Positions 8,128-15,834 of a DNA stretch of 42,584 nt are shown in pieces. The notes under the pieces were generated by a model, which saw nothing but the letters and a program-made list of their open reading frames with translations, was not told the origin of the DNA and did not search any database. The position numbers were made by a program, and so were the translations under genes. Position 1 is the stretch's first letter. Each line of letters begins with the position of its first letter. The DNA is from Deltaproteobacteria bacterium (GTDB lineage: Bacteria; Desulfobacterota; Syntrophia; Syntrophales; UBA5619): assembly GCA_021372415.1 (NCBI GenBank), contig JAJFUM010000105.1, positions 1 through 42,584 of the forward strand. The letters run 5' to 3'.

Positions 8128-8714
8128 CTTACGAAGAGTTCAGACAATCTTCCCGCTTCGGCATTGAGGATCTGATCGCCTTTGCCTACGGGACGCTGGT
8201 GGACGATCCCCCGGAGGGGTTCTCGGCGCGACTGCCGGCCCCGCCGTTCCTGATGCTGGATCGGATCGTCGAGATCTCCGGCGACGGCCGGCAGGGACGG
8301 ATCGTGGCCGAGCAGGAGATCCGCCTCGATGCCTGGTACTTCCAGTGCCACATGCCCGCCGATCCGGTCCAGCCGGGCTGCCTGGGCGTGGACGCGATCT
8401 GGCAGCTCCTGGGCTTCTACTGCGTCTGGCGAGGGGCGCTCGGGTCGGGCCGGGCGCTGGGGTGCGGCCAAGTGGCCTTCGGCGGCCAGGTCCGGCCTTT
8501 CAACCGCCTGGCCCGCTACGAGGTCGAGATCCGCCGCTTTACGCAGCTCAGGGAATCGGGGGCGTCGATCGCCATCGGCGAGGGGAGGGCCCTGGTGGAC
8601 GGCGAGCTGATCGCCGAGGTCCACGAAGCCCGCAGCGGCGTCTTCCAGGGGATCGCCTATCCGGACTATCCCCGCCGGTCGGCCAACAGCGTAGGCGGAA
8701 GGATGGGGCAGTAG
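8124..8714 (+). CDS. FabA-like 3-hydroxyacyl-ACP dehydratase
   Basis: A 196-residue hot-dog-fold dehydratase. DPVQPGCLGVDAIWQLLGFY is close to the FabA signature, and H76 and D90 are 14 residues apart, as are the catalytic His and Asp of FabA. This suggests dehydration and perhaps trans-2/cis-3 isomerisation of an acyl-ACP, the anaerobic route to unsaturated chains. The GTG start at 8124 overlaps the preceding stop and follows GGAGGGAGA. The protein is longer than E. coli FabA at the N-terminus. A second, FabZ-like dehydratase lies two genes on, so the pathway has two separate dehydration functions. Confidence 0.88.
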   Translation: MTYEEFRQSSRFGIEDLIAFAYGTLVDDPPEGFSARLPAPPFLMLDRIVEISGDGRQGRIVAEQEIRLDAWYFQCHMPADPVQPGCLGVDAIWQLLGFYCVWRGALGSGRALGCGQVAFGGQVRPFNRLARYEVEIRRFTQLRESGASIAIGEGRALVDGELIAEVHEARSGVFQGIAYPDYPRRSANSVGGRMGQ

Positions 8715-8747
8715 AGGCGTCCTGACGGATGAAAAAGGAAAATAAGG

Positions 8748-9476
8748 ATGAGTGAAAAGAAGGTGGCGTTGGTGACGGGCGGCGGCAGAGGGATCGGGGC
8801 GGCCTGCGTGAAAGAGCTGGCGGCCAGGGGATTCCGCGTGGGGATCCACTACCGGTCCAGTGGCGAGGCCGCCGAGACGCTCCTGGCGGCCATCGGCGAC
8901 GGTTTCCTGCTCCGGGCGGACCTGGGGGACATCGCCCAGGTGGATGCCCTTGTGGAAGGGCTGAAGGCCGAAACGGACCGGCTGGACGTTCTGGTGAACA
9001 ACGCCGGGGTCTCCATTGACACCGACATGCAGCGAATGCGGATCGAGCAGTTCGACGAGCAGCGTGCTGCGGTCCGGGGAGCCTGGTACCTGACCAAGCG
9101 CGTCCTTCGCCAGTTCATGATGCGGGCCGACAGCGGCCGGATCGTCAACATATCGAGCGTCGTGGGCCACACCGGAAACGGCGGCCAGATTCCCTACACG
9201 ATGGAAAAGGCGGCCCTCGATGCCCTGACCCGGTCCCTGGCCAGGGAACTCAAGGGCAGAAGCATCCTGGTCAATTCCGTGGCCCCGGGGTTCATCGCCA
9301 CCGAGATGACCGCACAGCTCCCTGAGGCGGTCCAGGCTGGGATCCTGGCCGGGGTTCCCCTGGGCCGGATGGGGCGTCCCGAAGAGGTTGCCGAGGTGGT
9401 CGGTTTCCTGGCCGAGTCAGGCTCCTACATCACTGGGAGCGTGATCCATGTCAACGGAGGACTTTATGGAGGCTGA
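8748..9476 (+). CDS. 3-oxoacyl-ACP reductase-like short-chain dehydrogenase (FabG-like)
   Basis: A 242-residue SDR expected to reduce the 3-keto group after condensation, using NADPH. The Rossmann motif GGGRGIG is at 11-17, NNAG at 84-87, the catalytic Ser around 136-137, and Y150/K154 in YTMEK. The C-terminal VNGGL is typical of FabG. The Asn of the catalytic tetrad appears to be replaced: the helix reads AAVRGAWYLTK, with Ala (about A108) where FabG has the Asn of a TNLSSVF-type motif. This may slow or alter catalysis. AAGG precedes the ATG. The coding end overlaps the FabZ-like gene by 11 bases. Confidence 0.9.
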   Translation: MSEKKVALVTGGGRGIGAACVKELAARGFRVGIHYRSSGEAAETLLAAIGDGFLLRADLGDIAQVDALVEGLKAETDRLDVLVNNAGVSIDTDMQRMRIEQFDEQRAAVRGAWYLTKRVLRQFMMRADSGRIVNISSVVGHTGNGGQIPYTMEKAALDALTRSLARELKGRSILVNSVAPGFIATEMTAQLPEAVQAGILAGVPLGRMGRPEEVAEVVGFLAESGSYITGSVIHVNGGLYGG

Positions 9477-9993
9477 TCGGTTCATGCGGGATCGGGTCCT
9501 GGCGATGGTCCCCCAGCGTCCTCCTTTCCGCTTCATCGAGGACATCCTGGAACTGGACGAAGAACGCATCCTCGGCGTCTACCGCTTCAGGCGCGACGAA
9601 TATTTCTATAAGGGGCACTTCCCGGGACTGCCCGTCACACCGGGGGTCATCCTCGTCGAGACGATGGCCCAGACGGGCGTCGTGGCCTACGGCCTCTACC
9701 TGTCGCTTCTCAAGGGGCAAGGGGACAAGGCGGGAGAGATGGTCACCCTCTTCACACTGGCAGAAAACGTGGAGTTCACAGGTGTCGTGCGCCCGGGAGA
9801 GCTCGTCATGATGACCGGCCGCAAGGTCTATTTCCGCGGGAACCAGCTCAAGGTCGCAGTCGTCATGACCCGGGAGAACGGCGAGGAGGTCTGCCGCGGG
9901 GTCCTGGCCGGGAAAGGGGTCCCGCGGGCCCAGTTCGAGCAGAGTCAGGGAAATGCCGCGGGTCAAACGATAATGGAGGAGGCGGTTTCGTGA
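9466..9993 (+). CDS. FabZ-like 3-hydroxyacyl-ACP dehydratase
   Basis: A 175-residue hot-dog-fold protein with the FabZ motif GHFPGLPVTPGVILVETMAQ, including catalytic H51 and E65, 14 residues apart. It should remove water from 3-hydroxyacyl-ACP to give trans-2-enoyl-ACP. The ATG at 9466 is chosen because GGAGG lies six bases before it; an in-frame ATG at 9448 inside fabG lacks such a site. The C-terminal 30 or so residues extend beyond standard FabZ (about 150). It overlaps the upstream reductase and the downstream condensing-enzyme start (GTGA), indicating tight translational coupling. ApeI/ApeP-type dehydratases of polyene clusters are an alternative family match. Confidence 0.9.
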   Translation: MEADRFMRDRVLAMVPQRPPFRFIEDILELDEERILGVYRFRRDEYFYKGHFPGLPVTPGVILVETMAQTGVVAYGLYLSLLKGQGDKAGEMVTLFTLAENVEFTGVVRPGELVMMTGRKVYFRGNQLKVAVVMTRENGEEVCRGVLAGKGVPRAQFEQSQGNAAGQTIMEEAVS

Positions 9994-11267
9994 AGCGAAG
10001 GGTGGTCATAACAGGGATGGGGGTGGTCTCCCCCAACGGCCATGGCTTGGATGCCTTTGCCGAGGCGCTGCGGGCCGGGGTCTCGGGGATCCGGCATGTC
10101 CCGGAGCTGGCGGCCTTGAACTTCGCCTGCCAGGTGGGGGGGATTCCCCAGGATTTCGATGCCGTCCGCAGCGCCTACTTCGACCGGGAGAAGCTCCTGT
10201 CGATCAACGACAACATCGGCTACGCCTCCGTGGCGGCCGTGGACGCTTGGAGGGACGCCGGCTTCGAGGTCCCCGACGCCGAGGATGACCGCGTGGACTG
10301 GGAGACCGGCGTTATCGCCGGTTCGGGGATCGGCGGGATGGACACGATCAGCCGGACGGTGGTGCCCATGGTCAACGAAGGAAACGTCCGGCGGATGGGG
10401 AGCCGGATCGTCGAACAGGTGATGAACAGCGGGACGAGCGCCCGGATCGCGGGACTTCTGGCCCTGGGCAACCAGGTGACCTCCAACTCCTCGGCCTGCA
10501 GCACAGGCAACGAGGCCGTGATCGAGGCAATGACCCGGATCCGCAACGGTCTGGCCACGCGGGTGCTGGCCGGCGGTTCGGAGGGAGCCTCGCCCTACAT
10601 CTGGGCCGGTTTCGACGCCATGCGGGTGATCTGCCGGAAATCCAATGACCGGCCGGAGAGGGCCTCGCGGCCCATGAGCGCCAGCGCCTCGGGATTCGTT
10701 CCCGGAGCGGGCGGCGCCCTGCTCGTGCTCGAAGAATTGGAATCGGCCCTGAAACGGGGGGTGCGGATCTACGCCGAGGTCCTGGGTGGGATGGTGAATT
10801 GCGGCGGCCACCGGATGGGGGGGACGATCACCGCGCCCAACCCCGAGGGGGTCAGGCGTTGCATCCAGGGCGCCTTGGCCGATGCGGGGATCGAGCCGGA
10901 TGAGATCGACGCGATCAACGGCCATCTGACAGCGACCTATGCCGACCCCCTGGAGGTGAAGAACTGGTCGGCCGCCCTGGGCCGGGCACCGGATCGGTTT
11001 CCCTATATCAACTCCACCAAGTCCATGATCGGCCACTGCCTGGGGGCGGCCGGGGCAATCGAGTGCGTGGCCGTCGTTCTCCAACTGGAGCGGGGCTTCA
11101 TTCACCCTTCCATCAACTGCGAGGACCTCCACCCGGAGATCGAGCCCTTTGCCGGGAGCGTCCCTCAGAAGGCCATTGATCATCCGGAGCTGAAGATCAT
11201 CGCCAAGGCCGGTTTCGGTTTCGGCGATGTGAACAGCTGCCTCATCTTTAAAAAATGGACAAACTGA
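9990..11267 (+). CDS. 3-oxoacyl-ACP synthase I/II-like condensing enzyme (FabF/FabB-like)
   Basis: A 425-residue elongating ketosynthase. The active-site Cys is C170 in NSSACSTGNEA. The first His is H312 in INGHLTATYADP, where most FabF have NAHGTST. The second is H349 in KSMIGHCLGAAGAIE, with K344. The catalytic set is therefore complete, although the loop around H312 is unusual and could change chain-length or partner preference. The GTG start overlaps the previous stop. It is the only elongating ketosynthase in the operon, so chain growth in this pathway would run iteratively on it. No chain-length-factor partner is present, unlike aromatic type II polyketide systems. Confidence 0.92.
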   Translation: MKRRVVITGMGVVSPNGHGLDAFAEALRAGVSGIRHVPELAALNFACQVGGIPQDFDAVRSAYFDREKLLSINDNIGYASVAAVDAWRDAGFEVPDAEDDRVDWETGVIAGSGIGGMDTISRTVVPMVNEGNVRRMGSRIVEQVMNSGTSARIAGLLALGNQVTSNSSACSTGNEAVIEAMTRIRNGLATRVLAGGSEGASPYIWAGFDAMRVICRKSNDRPERASRPMSASASGFVPGAGGALLVLEELESALKRGVRIYAEVLGGMVNCGGHRMGGTITAPNPEGVRRCIQGALADAGIEPDEIDAINGHLTATYADPLEVKNWSAALGRAPDRFPYINSTKSMIGHCLGAAGAIECVAVVLQLERGFIHPSINCEDLHPEIEPFAGSVPQKAIDHPELKIIAKAGFGFGDVNSCLIFKKWTN

Positions 11268-11274
11268 TCGCGTT

Positions 11275-11293
11275 CCCTCCCGGAGCGGGAGGG
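11275..11293 (+). other. Hairpin between the ketosynthase and ACP genes
   Basis: CCCTCCCG, loop GAG, CGGGAGGG form a perfect 8-bp stem shortly after the ketosynthase stop and 43 bases before the ACP start. There is no U-tract, so it is not an intrinsic terminator. It could protect or define the 5' end of a processed ACP transcript, allowing more carrier protein than enzyme; that role is inferred. Confidence 0.55.
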
Positions 11294-11336
11294 TCCATAT
11301 TGCCGTTTTACATTCCATTCCTAAGGAGGAACGACC

Positions 11337-11585
11337 ATGAGCGAAGAACAGATCACCAAGAATATCATCGAGATCCTGAAGAGCTACGTGAAGGATCCAG
11401 CCCTGCTGGAAAAGGCGACGGCCGAGACCCACATCCTCAAGGACCTGAAGGTCAACTCCGCGAGGCTCGTGGACATCATCATCAAGTGCGAGGATGTCTT
11501 CGGGACGTCGATCGACGACGACGAGGCGGACCGGATCGCGACGATTGGCGACGCCGTGGCGCTGATCCGGCAGAAGGCTGCCTGA
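11337..11585 (+). CDS. Dedicated acyl carrier protein
   Basis: An 82-residue acidic carrier protein that would hold the growing chain on a 4'-phosphopantetheine arm. The helix-2 region reads LKVNSARLVDIIIKCEDVFG, so the attachment serine is S41, in NSA rather than the usual DSL. The rest keeps the ACP pattern: an acidic helix with EDVFG and a later DDDEADRIATIGDAV. A strong AAGGAGG precedes the ATG, stronger than for most genes of the operon. The phosphopantetheinyl transferase two genes downstream is the natural activating partner, and the altered motif may explain why a dedicated one is carried. Confidence 0.9.
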   Translation: MSEEQITKNIIEILKSYVKDPALLEKATAETHILKDLKVNSARLVDIIIKCEDVFGTSIDDDEADRIATIGDAVALIRQKAA

Positions 11586-11593
11586 TCGGGTGC

Positions 11594-12334
11594 ATGGACA
11601 GACGGACCCTTTTTCTCCTCAAACTCCAGTATCTGCTGGGGCGTCTGGCCGCCATCATCACGGCCCCTCTGCTCTTCGGATTCGTCTACCTGATGGGTTG
11701 GCGTATCCGCGATCTGGAGCGCGTCCGCAACGAAGTGGCCTACCGGCTCTGGAGCCACGACGGGCCCTGGCTCGTCTGCGCCAACCATCTGACCATGGTC
11801 GATTCGGCCCTGGTCTGCTACGGGATGGACTCGCTGCTCGGCCACATCGTCCAGTTCGGGCGCGTCCCCTGGAATCTCCCGGAGCGGAAGAATTTCCAGA
11901 GCAATCCTATCCTGGCCGTTCTGTGCTACCTGGCCAAATGCCTCCCAGTCGATCGGGGTGGGGACCGCGAGGGGCTCCAGCGGCTTCTGGAGAAGTGCCG
12001 GTTTCTGTTGGAGAGGAAGAACAACCTGATGATCTTTCCGGAAGGGGGGCGCTCCCGGACGGGGCGCGTGGAGCGGGAGAACTACGCTTACGGAGTCGGC
12101 CGGTTCCTCGACGAGTTTGATCAGTGCCGGGTCCTGCTCATCTATCTCAGGGGGGACCACCAGGAGGGCTACGGGACGATCCCCCGCCGCGGGGAGACCT
12201 TCACGATGCAGGTCGAGGCCTTCGATCCCCGCCGGATGCCCGGCGGAGGGCTCCGTCATCAGCGGGAGTATGCCCGGCAGATCGTCGAGAAGCTCGCCCG
12301 GATGGAGGAGGCCTTCTTTGCCGCCCGTCGGTAA
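11594..12334 (+). CDS. PlsC-like lysophospholipid acyltransferase
   Basis: A 246-residue membrane-associated acyltransferase. One hydrophobic segment lies at about 18-36. The NHLTMVD motif provides H65 and D70 in the HX4D arrangement, and FPEGGRSRTG at 148-157 is the phosphate-binding block of PlsC-type enzymes. It would transfer the finished acyl chain from ACP to a glycerophospholipid or another acceptor. The ATG lies eight bases after the ACP stop. In aryl-polyene clusters a comparable acyltransferase anchors the polyene, so by analogy the product here is likely a membrane lipid. The true acceptor is unknown. Confidence 0.88.
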   Translation: MDRRTLFLLKLQYLLGRLAAIITAPLLFGFVYLMGWRIRDLERVRNEVAYRLWSHDGPWLVCANHLTMVDSALVCYGMDSLLGHIVQFGRVPWNLPERKNFQSNPILAVLCYLAKCLPVDRGGDREGLQRLLEKCRFLLERKNNLMIFPEGGRSRTGRVERENYAYGVGRFLDEFDQCRVLLIYLRGDHQEGYGTIPRRGETFTMQVEAFDPRRMPGGGLRHQREYARQIVEKLARMEEAFFAARR

Positions 12335-13016
12335 CGATATCGTTGATCTGAAGGACCCCGGGAATATCGGGAAGTCCCGGAACGGCCGCTTCCTGGAGCG
12401 GGTTTTCAACGCCGAGGAAAGGGGGCGGATCGCTGCCGCGGCGCGGCCGGACGCCCTTCTCTGGTCGCTCTGGGCGGCGAAGGAGGCTGCCTACAAGTGC
12501 GTCAGCCGAAAAGCCCCCGCCGCTGTCTCGGTGCCCCGGCGTTATCCGGTCTTTCTCGACGATGCACCGACGGGTGGGGAACCGGACGCGCCGGCAGACG
12601 GCTTCGCTCTGACCGGACGCGTCGGAACCCCGCGGGGCGATGTGGCCCTGCGGATCGATTGGACGGGGGAGGGGGACTATGTCCACGCCCTTGTGGCACC
12701 CTCGGCGGCATCGCTCAGAGGGATGGTGGTCCGGATCTTCCCCGTGGACATCCCGGAGTCGGGCGGCGGGGCTTCGGCCTTTGTTCGCGGCCTTCTGATC
12801 GGGGAGATCGCCCGGCACCTGGTTTGTCCCGCCTCGGATCTTGCCGTGAGCCCTTCCGGATCGGGCGCCCCTGAGGTCTTTCTCCGGGGCCGGACGCTCA
12901 AGCTGGACTTCAGCCTGAGCCATGACGGCCGTTACGGCGCCGCCGTCCTGGACGCCACATCTCTTTTCCCGGCGGCTCCCCGCTACCGGATCAGCCGCCG
13001 CACCGAAATATTGTAG
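12318..13016 (+). CDS. 4'-phosphopantetheinyl transferase superfamily protein
   Basis: A 232-residue enzyme expected to convert the apo-ACP of this operon to its holo form using CoA. The N-terminal GNDIVDL (catalytic Mg-binding Asp at D7) and WAAKEAAYK at 52-60 are the superfamily's two key motifs. The start is a TTG at 12318, preceded by GAGGAGG inside the acyltransferase gene; it overlaps that gene by 17 bases and places GNDIVDL right at the N-terminus as in AcpS-like enzymes. The second half (about 130-232) is longer than AcpS and has SLSHDGRYGAAVL, a further phosphopantetheinyl transferase-like motif. Its 3' end overlaps the convergent membrane-protein gene by 34 bases. Confidence 0.87.
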   Translation: MPPVGNDIVDLKDPGNIGKSRNGRFLERVFNAEERGRIAAAARPDALLWSLWAAKEAAYKCVSRKAPAAVSVPRRYPVFLDDAPTGGEPDAPADGFALTGRVGTPRGDVALRIDWTGEGDYVHALVAPSAASLRGMVVRIFPVDIPESGGGASAFVRGLLIGEIARHLVCPASDLAVSPSGSGAPEVFLRGRTLKLDFSLSHDGRYGAAVLDATSLFPAAPRYRISRRTEIL

Positions 13017-13573
13017 AAGAGGATTTGCCCGACGATCAGGATCAGGATCAGCGCCGAACTGGAGAGGGGAAGCCCGGCGTAGGAGAAGATATCCTGTCTG
13101 GGCACGCCGCCGGGGATCTTTCTTTCCGCCCGGTCGAACAGATTGAACCCCACCCCCAGGGTGACCATCCCGGTCTTTCCGTGGATCGCCCGCTCCGGGG
13201 GGACGCGGTAAACGGACACCTGGATGACGGAAAGTCCGAACAGAAGGATCAGGACGGCCAGGGACATGAGAAAGGTGGTCTTCGTGGCCCTCCCGGTCAG
13301 GAGTGCCTCCCGTTCGTCGCGCTCCCGGATGAAGGTGAGCCTGGCCAGCACCGCGTCCCTGAGGGGTTCGGAAAGAATCAGGCGCAAAGACAGGAACAGG
13401 GCCAGCCCCATCCAGAGGGCCAGAATGATGCCGAAGCCCCTGTTGAGCAGGTGCTGCCATCCCGCAGGATCGGCGCTCTTCCAATCCCCGTAGCCAGCCA
13501 AAAAGGCCAGGATGGCGATGGCGGGGATCCCCCACAGAAAAACCCTCAGCAAGACAGAATCGTAACGCTTCAT
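12983..13573 (-). CDS. Integral membrane protein paired with an XRE regulator
   Basis: A 196-residue protein with four likely membrane helices, near residues 8-26, 45-66, 100-120 and 170-190, and a charged loop RERDEREALLTGRATK between the second and third. I do not recognise a named family; small HTH/membrane pairs of this kind are widespread and mostly uncharacterised. The ATG overlaps the stop of the regulator gene (ATGA), so both are made together. The 3' end overlaps the convergent phosphopantetheinyl transferase gene. A role in signalling to, or sequestering, the small regulator is possible but unproven. Confidence 0.75.
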   Translation of the reverse strand: MKRYDSVLLRVFLWGIPAIAILAFLAGYGDWKSADPAGWQHLLNRGFGIILALWMGLALFLSLRLILSEPLRDAVLARLTFIRERDEREALLTGRATKTTFLMSLAVLILLFGLSVIQVSVYRVPPERAIHGKTGMVTLGVGFNLFDRAERKIPGGVPRQDIFSYAGLPLSSSALILILIVGQILFYNISVRRLIR

Positions 13574-13800
13574 CGTTCACCCTCCTCGACTGAGAAAATC
13601 GCCTCGATATTCCGATCGAAGAAGCGGGCCAGGCGAAAGGCCAGCTCCAGAGAGGGGTTGTAGTCGCCCCGCTCGATGGCGGCGACGGTCGCCCGGGTGA
13701 CGCCGATTTCCCTGGCCAGTTGCTCCTGGGTCATCCGTTTCTCCGCCCTCAGGATATGAAGGCGGCTCACGATCCTTAGCTGCATGGCGCATCTGGACAT
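13570..13800 (-). CDS. Small XRE-family helix-turn-helix regulator
   Basis: A 76-residue DNA-binding protein made almost entirely of one HTH_3 domain: LRAEKRMTQEQLAREIGVTRATVAAIERGDYNPSLELAFRLARFF. It resembles the YozG-like regulators that occur with a membrane partner. The start at 13800 is chosen because GGGAGG lies six bases upstream; the ATG at 13806 directly abuts that site. It is followed by the membrane protein with a 4-base overlap. Two copies of a 9-bp repeat flank its promoter, so autoregulation is likely. Confidence 0.85.
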   Translation of the reverse strand: MSRCAMQLRIVSRLHILRAEKRMTQEQLAREIGVTRATVAAIERGDYNPSLELAFRLARFFDRNIEAIFSVEEGER

Positions 13801-13847
13801 CCCCATCCTCCCGATCGTTTTTCGACGGCCCGGGATGTATAATAAAA

Positions 13848-13877
13848 TTTACAAAATGTCAAGTTTATTTTACAAAA
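13848..13877 (-). promoter_or_regulatory. Promoter and operator-like repeats of the XRE regulator
   Basis: On the minus strand TTGACA (13857-13862) is a perfect -35 box, followed about 15-16 bases later by TATACAT. TTTACAAAA occurs on the plus strand at 13848-13856 and 13869-13877, 21 bp apart, bracketing the -35 box. The region is strikingly AT-rich against its surroundings. The upstream oxidoreductase stop codon (13870-13872) lies inside the repeat. Confidence 0.55.
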
Positions 13878-15657
13878 GATTTTCCGCTGCCCACCCGATC
13901 CCCAGGGCCTCGAGACGGGCGGCCGTCGGCACGCCGATCTCGTCCCACCCCATGGCCCGGTAATAGCCCTGCTGGGCCGCGGCGAACCGTTCCGGGTCAA
14001 GCCCCTTGAGCGGGCCCGCGATCGGGGAACTGTGGAAGCGTTTGGGCAGGGCGTCGTCCTTCGCCGAGAAGCCTTCCCGGAGGTTGAAGATCCTGGCCAG
14101 GGCCACGCCCCGGTCGACGACCTCGGTCAGTTCCCGGGCCGTGACCGGCCATCCGGTGACAAGGGCGACGGCCTCCAGGACCTGCGCGTCGCTCCAGGGG
14201 ACGAATTTGCACAGGCCCAGGTGGTTGATCAGGTGCGCCGAGGAGCCCTTCGCGTAGAGCTTGGCCCCCGTATCGGGATCCAGGGCGTCGAAATCATGGA
14301 TCCCCGTGCTGTGGTCGGCGCCCGTGGCGTGCAGGCTGTAGTGGAGCCCCAGCGCCTGTTTGCTGCGCGGTTCATGCATGGGGAGCTCCTCACCTTTGAC
14401 CTGCATGGCGAATGCCTCGGAGCCCTTTCCGATCCGCTGCGCCGCCCGCCGGGTCCCCTCGGCCAGGAGGTCTCCGAGCCCCTCGCGCCGGGCGATCAGC
14501 CCGATCATCTCGATCATCGCCCCGGCGTTTCCGAAGCGCAGGTCCAAGCCATCGGTGTCGGCGGGGCCGAGGATCCCCCGCTCGACGCATTCCATGGCAA
14601 AGGCAATCGCCACGCCCGCCGAGATCGTGTCGATCCCGTAGCGGTTGCAGAGCTCGTGGGCCTTGATCAGGGCCTCCAGCTCGTCGATCCCGCAGTTGGA
14701 GCCCAGGGCCGCCAGTGTCTCGTATTCCGGGCCACCATAGACCGGATCGACGGCGAAGGGGCCCTCGAGCCGGCAGACCCGCTTGCAGCGGATCGGGCAG
14801 CCGTAGCAGTTGTCCATCTTCTCGACGTACTTTGCGCAGAGGACCTGGGGGTTGATCTTCTCCACGCCGGGGAACCGGCCGCCCTGGAAGTTGCGGATGG
14901 GCAGGTTCCCGTTGGCCTCATAGGAAGCCATGTCCGAACCAGTCCCGTACCGCCAGTGCTTGGATTTCTCCCTGAAGTTCTCCATCATCCAGCGATTCAG
15001 GGTCCGGAGCTTTTCCCGGTCGGCCGGTTCGGGCAGGCGAGAGCCCCGGACGGCGACCGCCTTGAGCCCCTTGGCCCCCATCACCGCCCCCATCCCGGTC
15101 CGGCCGGCCACATGGGTGATGTCGTTGTGGATGCAGGCATAGCGGACCCGTTTTTCCCCGGCCGGCCCGATGACGGCCGTCCGGACCCGTCCGTCTCCGA
15201 GCTCCTCCAGGATGGCCTTCTGGGTTTCGGCCGTCTCCAGGCCCCGGAGGTGTCCGGCATCACGGATCTCGGCCTTCCCGTCCCTGATCCAGAGATAGAC
15301 GGGTCGGGTGGACATCCCCTGGATGATCAGGGCCTCGAAGCCGGCCCGCTTGAGCTCCACGCCCCAGAACCCCCCGGCCTCGGTCTCGCCGTAGCCCCCG
15401 GAGAGGGGGGATTTGCAGCCGACGCTGTTGCGGCCGCTCCCCACGAAGGCGTGCCCCGTCAGCGTGCCCAGGGCGAAGACGAGCCGGTTTTCGGGATCGA
15501 ACGGATCGATGCCCCGGGGGGCCTCGGTCAGAAGTGTGTGGGCGATGAACCCCCGGCCGCCCAGATGGCGGCGGTAATGGTCCTCTGAAACCGGCTCGAC
15601 CGACAGTTGACCGGTGGTCAGGTTCACGCGCAGGATGCTGTCATTGACGCCTTTCAT
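13870..15657 (-). CDS. Aldehyde:ferredoxin oxidoreductase family tungsten/molybdenum enzyme
   Basis: A 595-residue AOR-family protein, which oxidises aldehydes (or reduces acids) with a tungsten- or molybdenum-bis-pterin and passes electrons through a [4Fe-4S] cluster to ferredoxin. The N-terminal LRVNLTTG, the pterin region GGRGF and SGRNSVGCKSPLSGGYG, the cluster ligands C284, C287 and C291 in CYGCPIRC, and a later Cys in HLGLCKF near residue 500 are all there. No signal peptide, so it is cytoplasmic. The ATG at 15657 follows GAAGGAGA. It has its own promoter and no adjacent partner subunit or cofactor gene. The substrate cannot be predicted. It is unlikely to belong to the XRE unit downstream, which has its own promoter. 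Confidence 0.93.
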   Translation of the reverse strand: MKGVNDSILRVNLTTGQLSVEPVSEDHYRRHLGGRGFIAHTLLTEAPRGIDPFDPENRLVFALGTLTGHAFVGSGRNSVGCKSPLSGGYGETEAGGFWGVELKRAGFEALIIQGMSTRPVYLWIRDGKAEIRDAGHLRGLETAETQKAILEELGDGRVRTAVIGPAGEKRVRYACIHNDITHVAGRTGMGAVMGAKGLKAVAVRGSRLPEPADREKLRTLNRWMMENFREKSKHWRYGTGSDMASYEANGNLPIRNFQGGRFPGVEKINPQVLCAKYVEKMDNCYGCPIRCKRVCRLEGPFAVDPVYGGPEYETLAALGSNCGIDELEALIKAHELCNRYGIDTISAGVAIAFAMECVERGILGPADTDGLDLRFGNAGAMIEMIGLIARREGLGDLLAEGTRRAAQRIGKGSEAFAMQVKGEELPMHEPRSKQALGLHYSLHATGADHSTGIHDFDALDPDTGAKLYAKGSSAHLINHLGLCKFVPWSDAQVLEAVALVTGWPVTARELTEVVDRGVALARIFNLREGFSAKDDALPKRFHSSPIAGPLKGLDPERFAAAQQGYYRAMGWDEIGVPTAARLEALGIGWAAENLL

Positions 15658-15701
15658 GGTCTCTCCTTCTGTGACCCGGGGGAACGGATGGTGACGACCC
15701 G

Positions 15702-15731
15702 AGGATAGGGGATGCCGCACCGATCCGTCAA
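15702..15731 (-). promoter_or_regulatory. Sigma-70-type promoter of the AOR-family gene
   Basis: Read on the minus strand, TTGACG (15726-15731) and TATCCT (15702-15707) are separated by 18 bases. The predicted start near 15695 leaves a leader of about 38 bases before the ATG at 15657. Confidence 0.55.
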
Positions 15732-15746
15732 GGGGGATTATGGTGC

Positions 15747-15766
15747 GGCGGGGAGGATGCCCCGCC
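15747..15766 (-). terminator. GC-rich hairpin downstream of the cytidylate-kinase-like gene
   Basis: GGCGGGG (15747-15753) and CCCCGCC (15760-15766) form a stem with a six-base loop about 70 bases after the kinase-like gene's stop and just before the next promoter. There is no U-tract, so termination would need Rho or be inefficient. Confidence 0.35.
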
Positions 15767-15834
15767 GTCCCTTCAGAACGGCAAGGCCGGGGCTCGCGGG
15801 CGTCCTCCAGGGGGACCATCTTCCGGCGGACGGC

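Noticed and set aside
7326..9170. A 614-codon frame antisense to the FabH- to FabG-like genes
   Set aside because: All enzymes on the plus strand have intact active sites and overlapping starts; the reverse frame has no recognisable feature.
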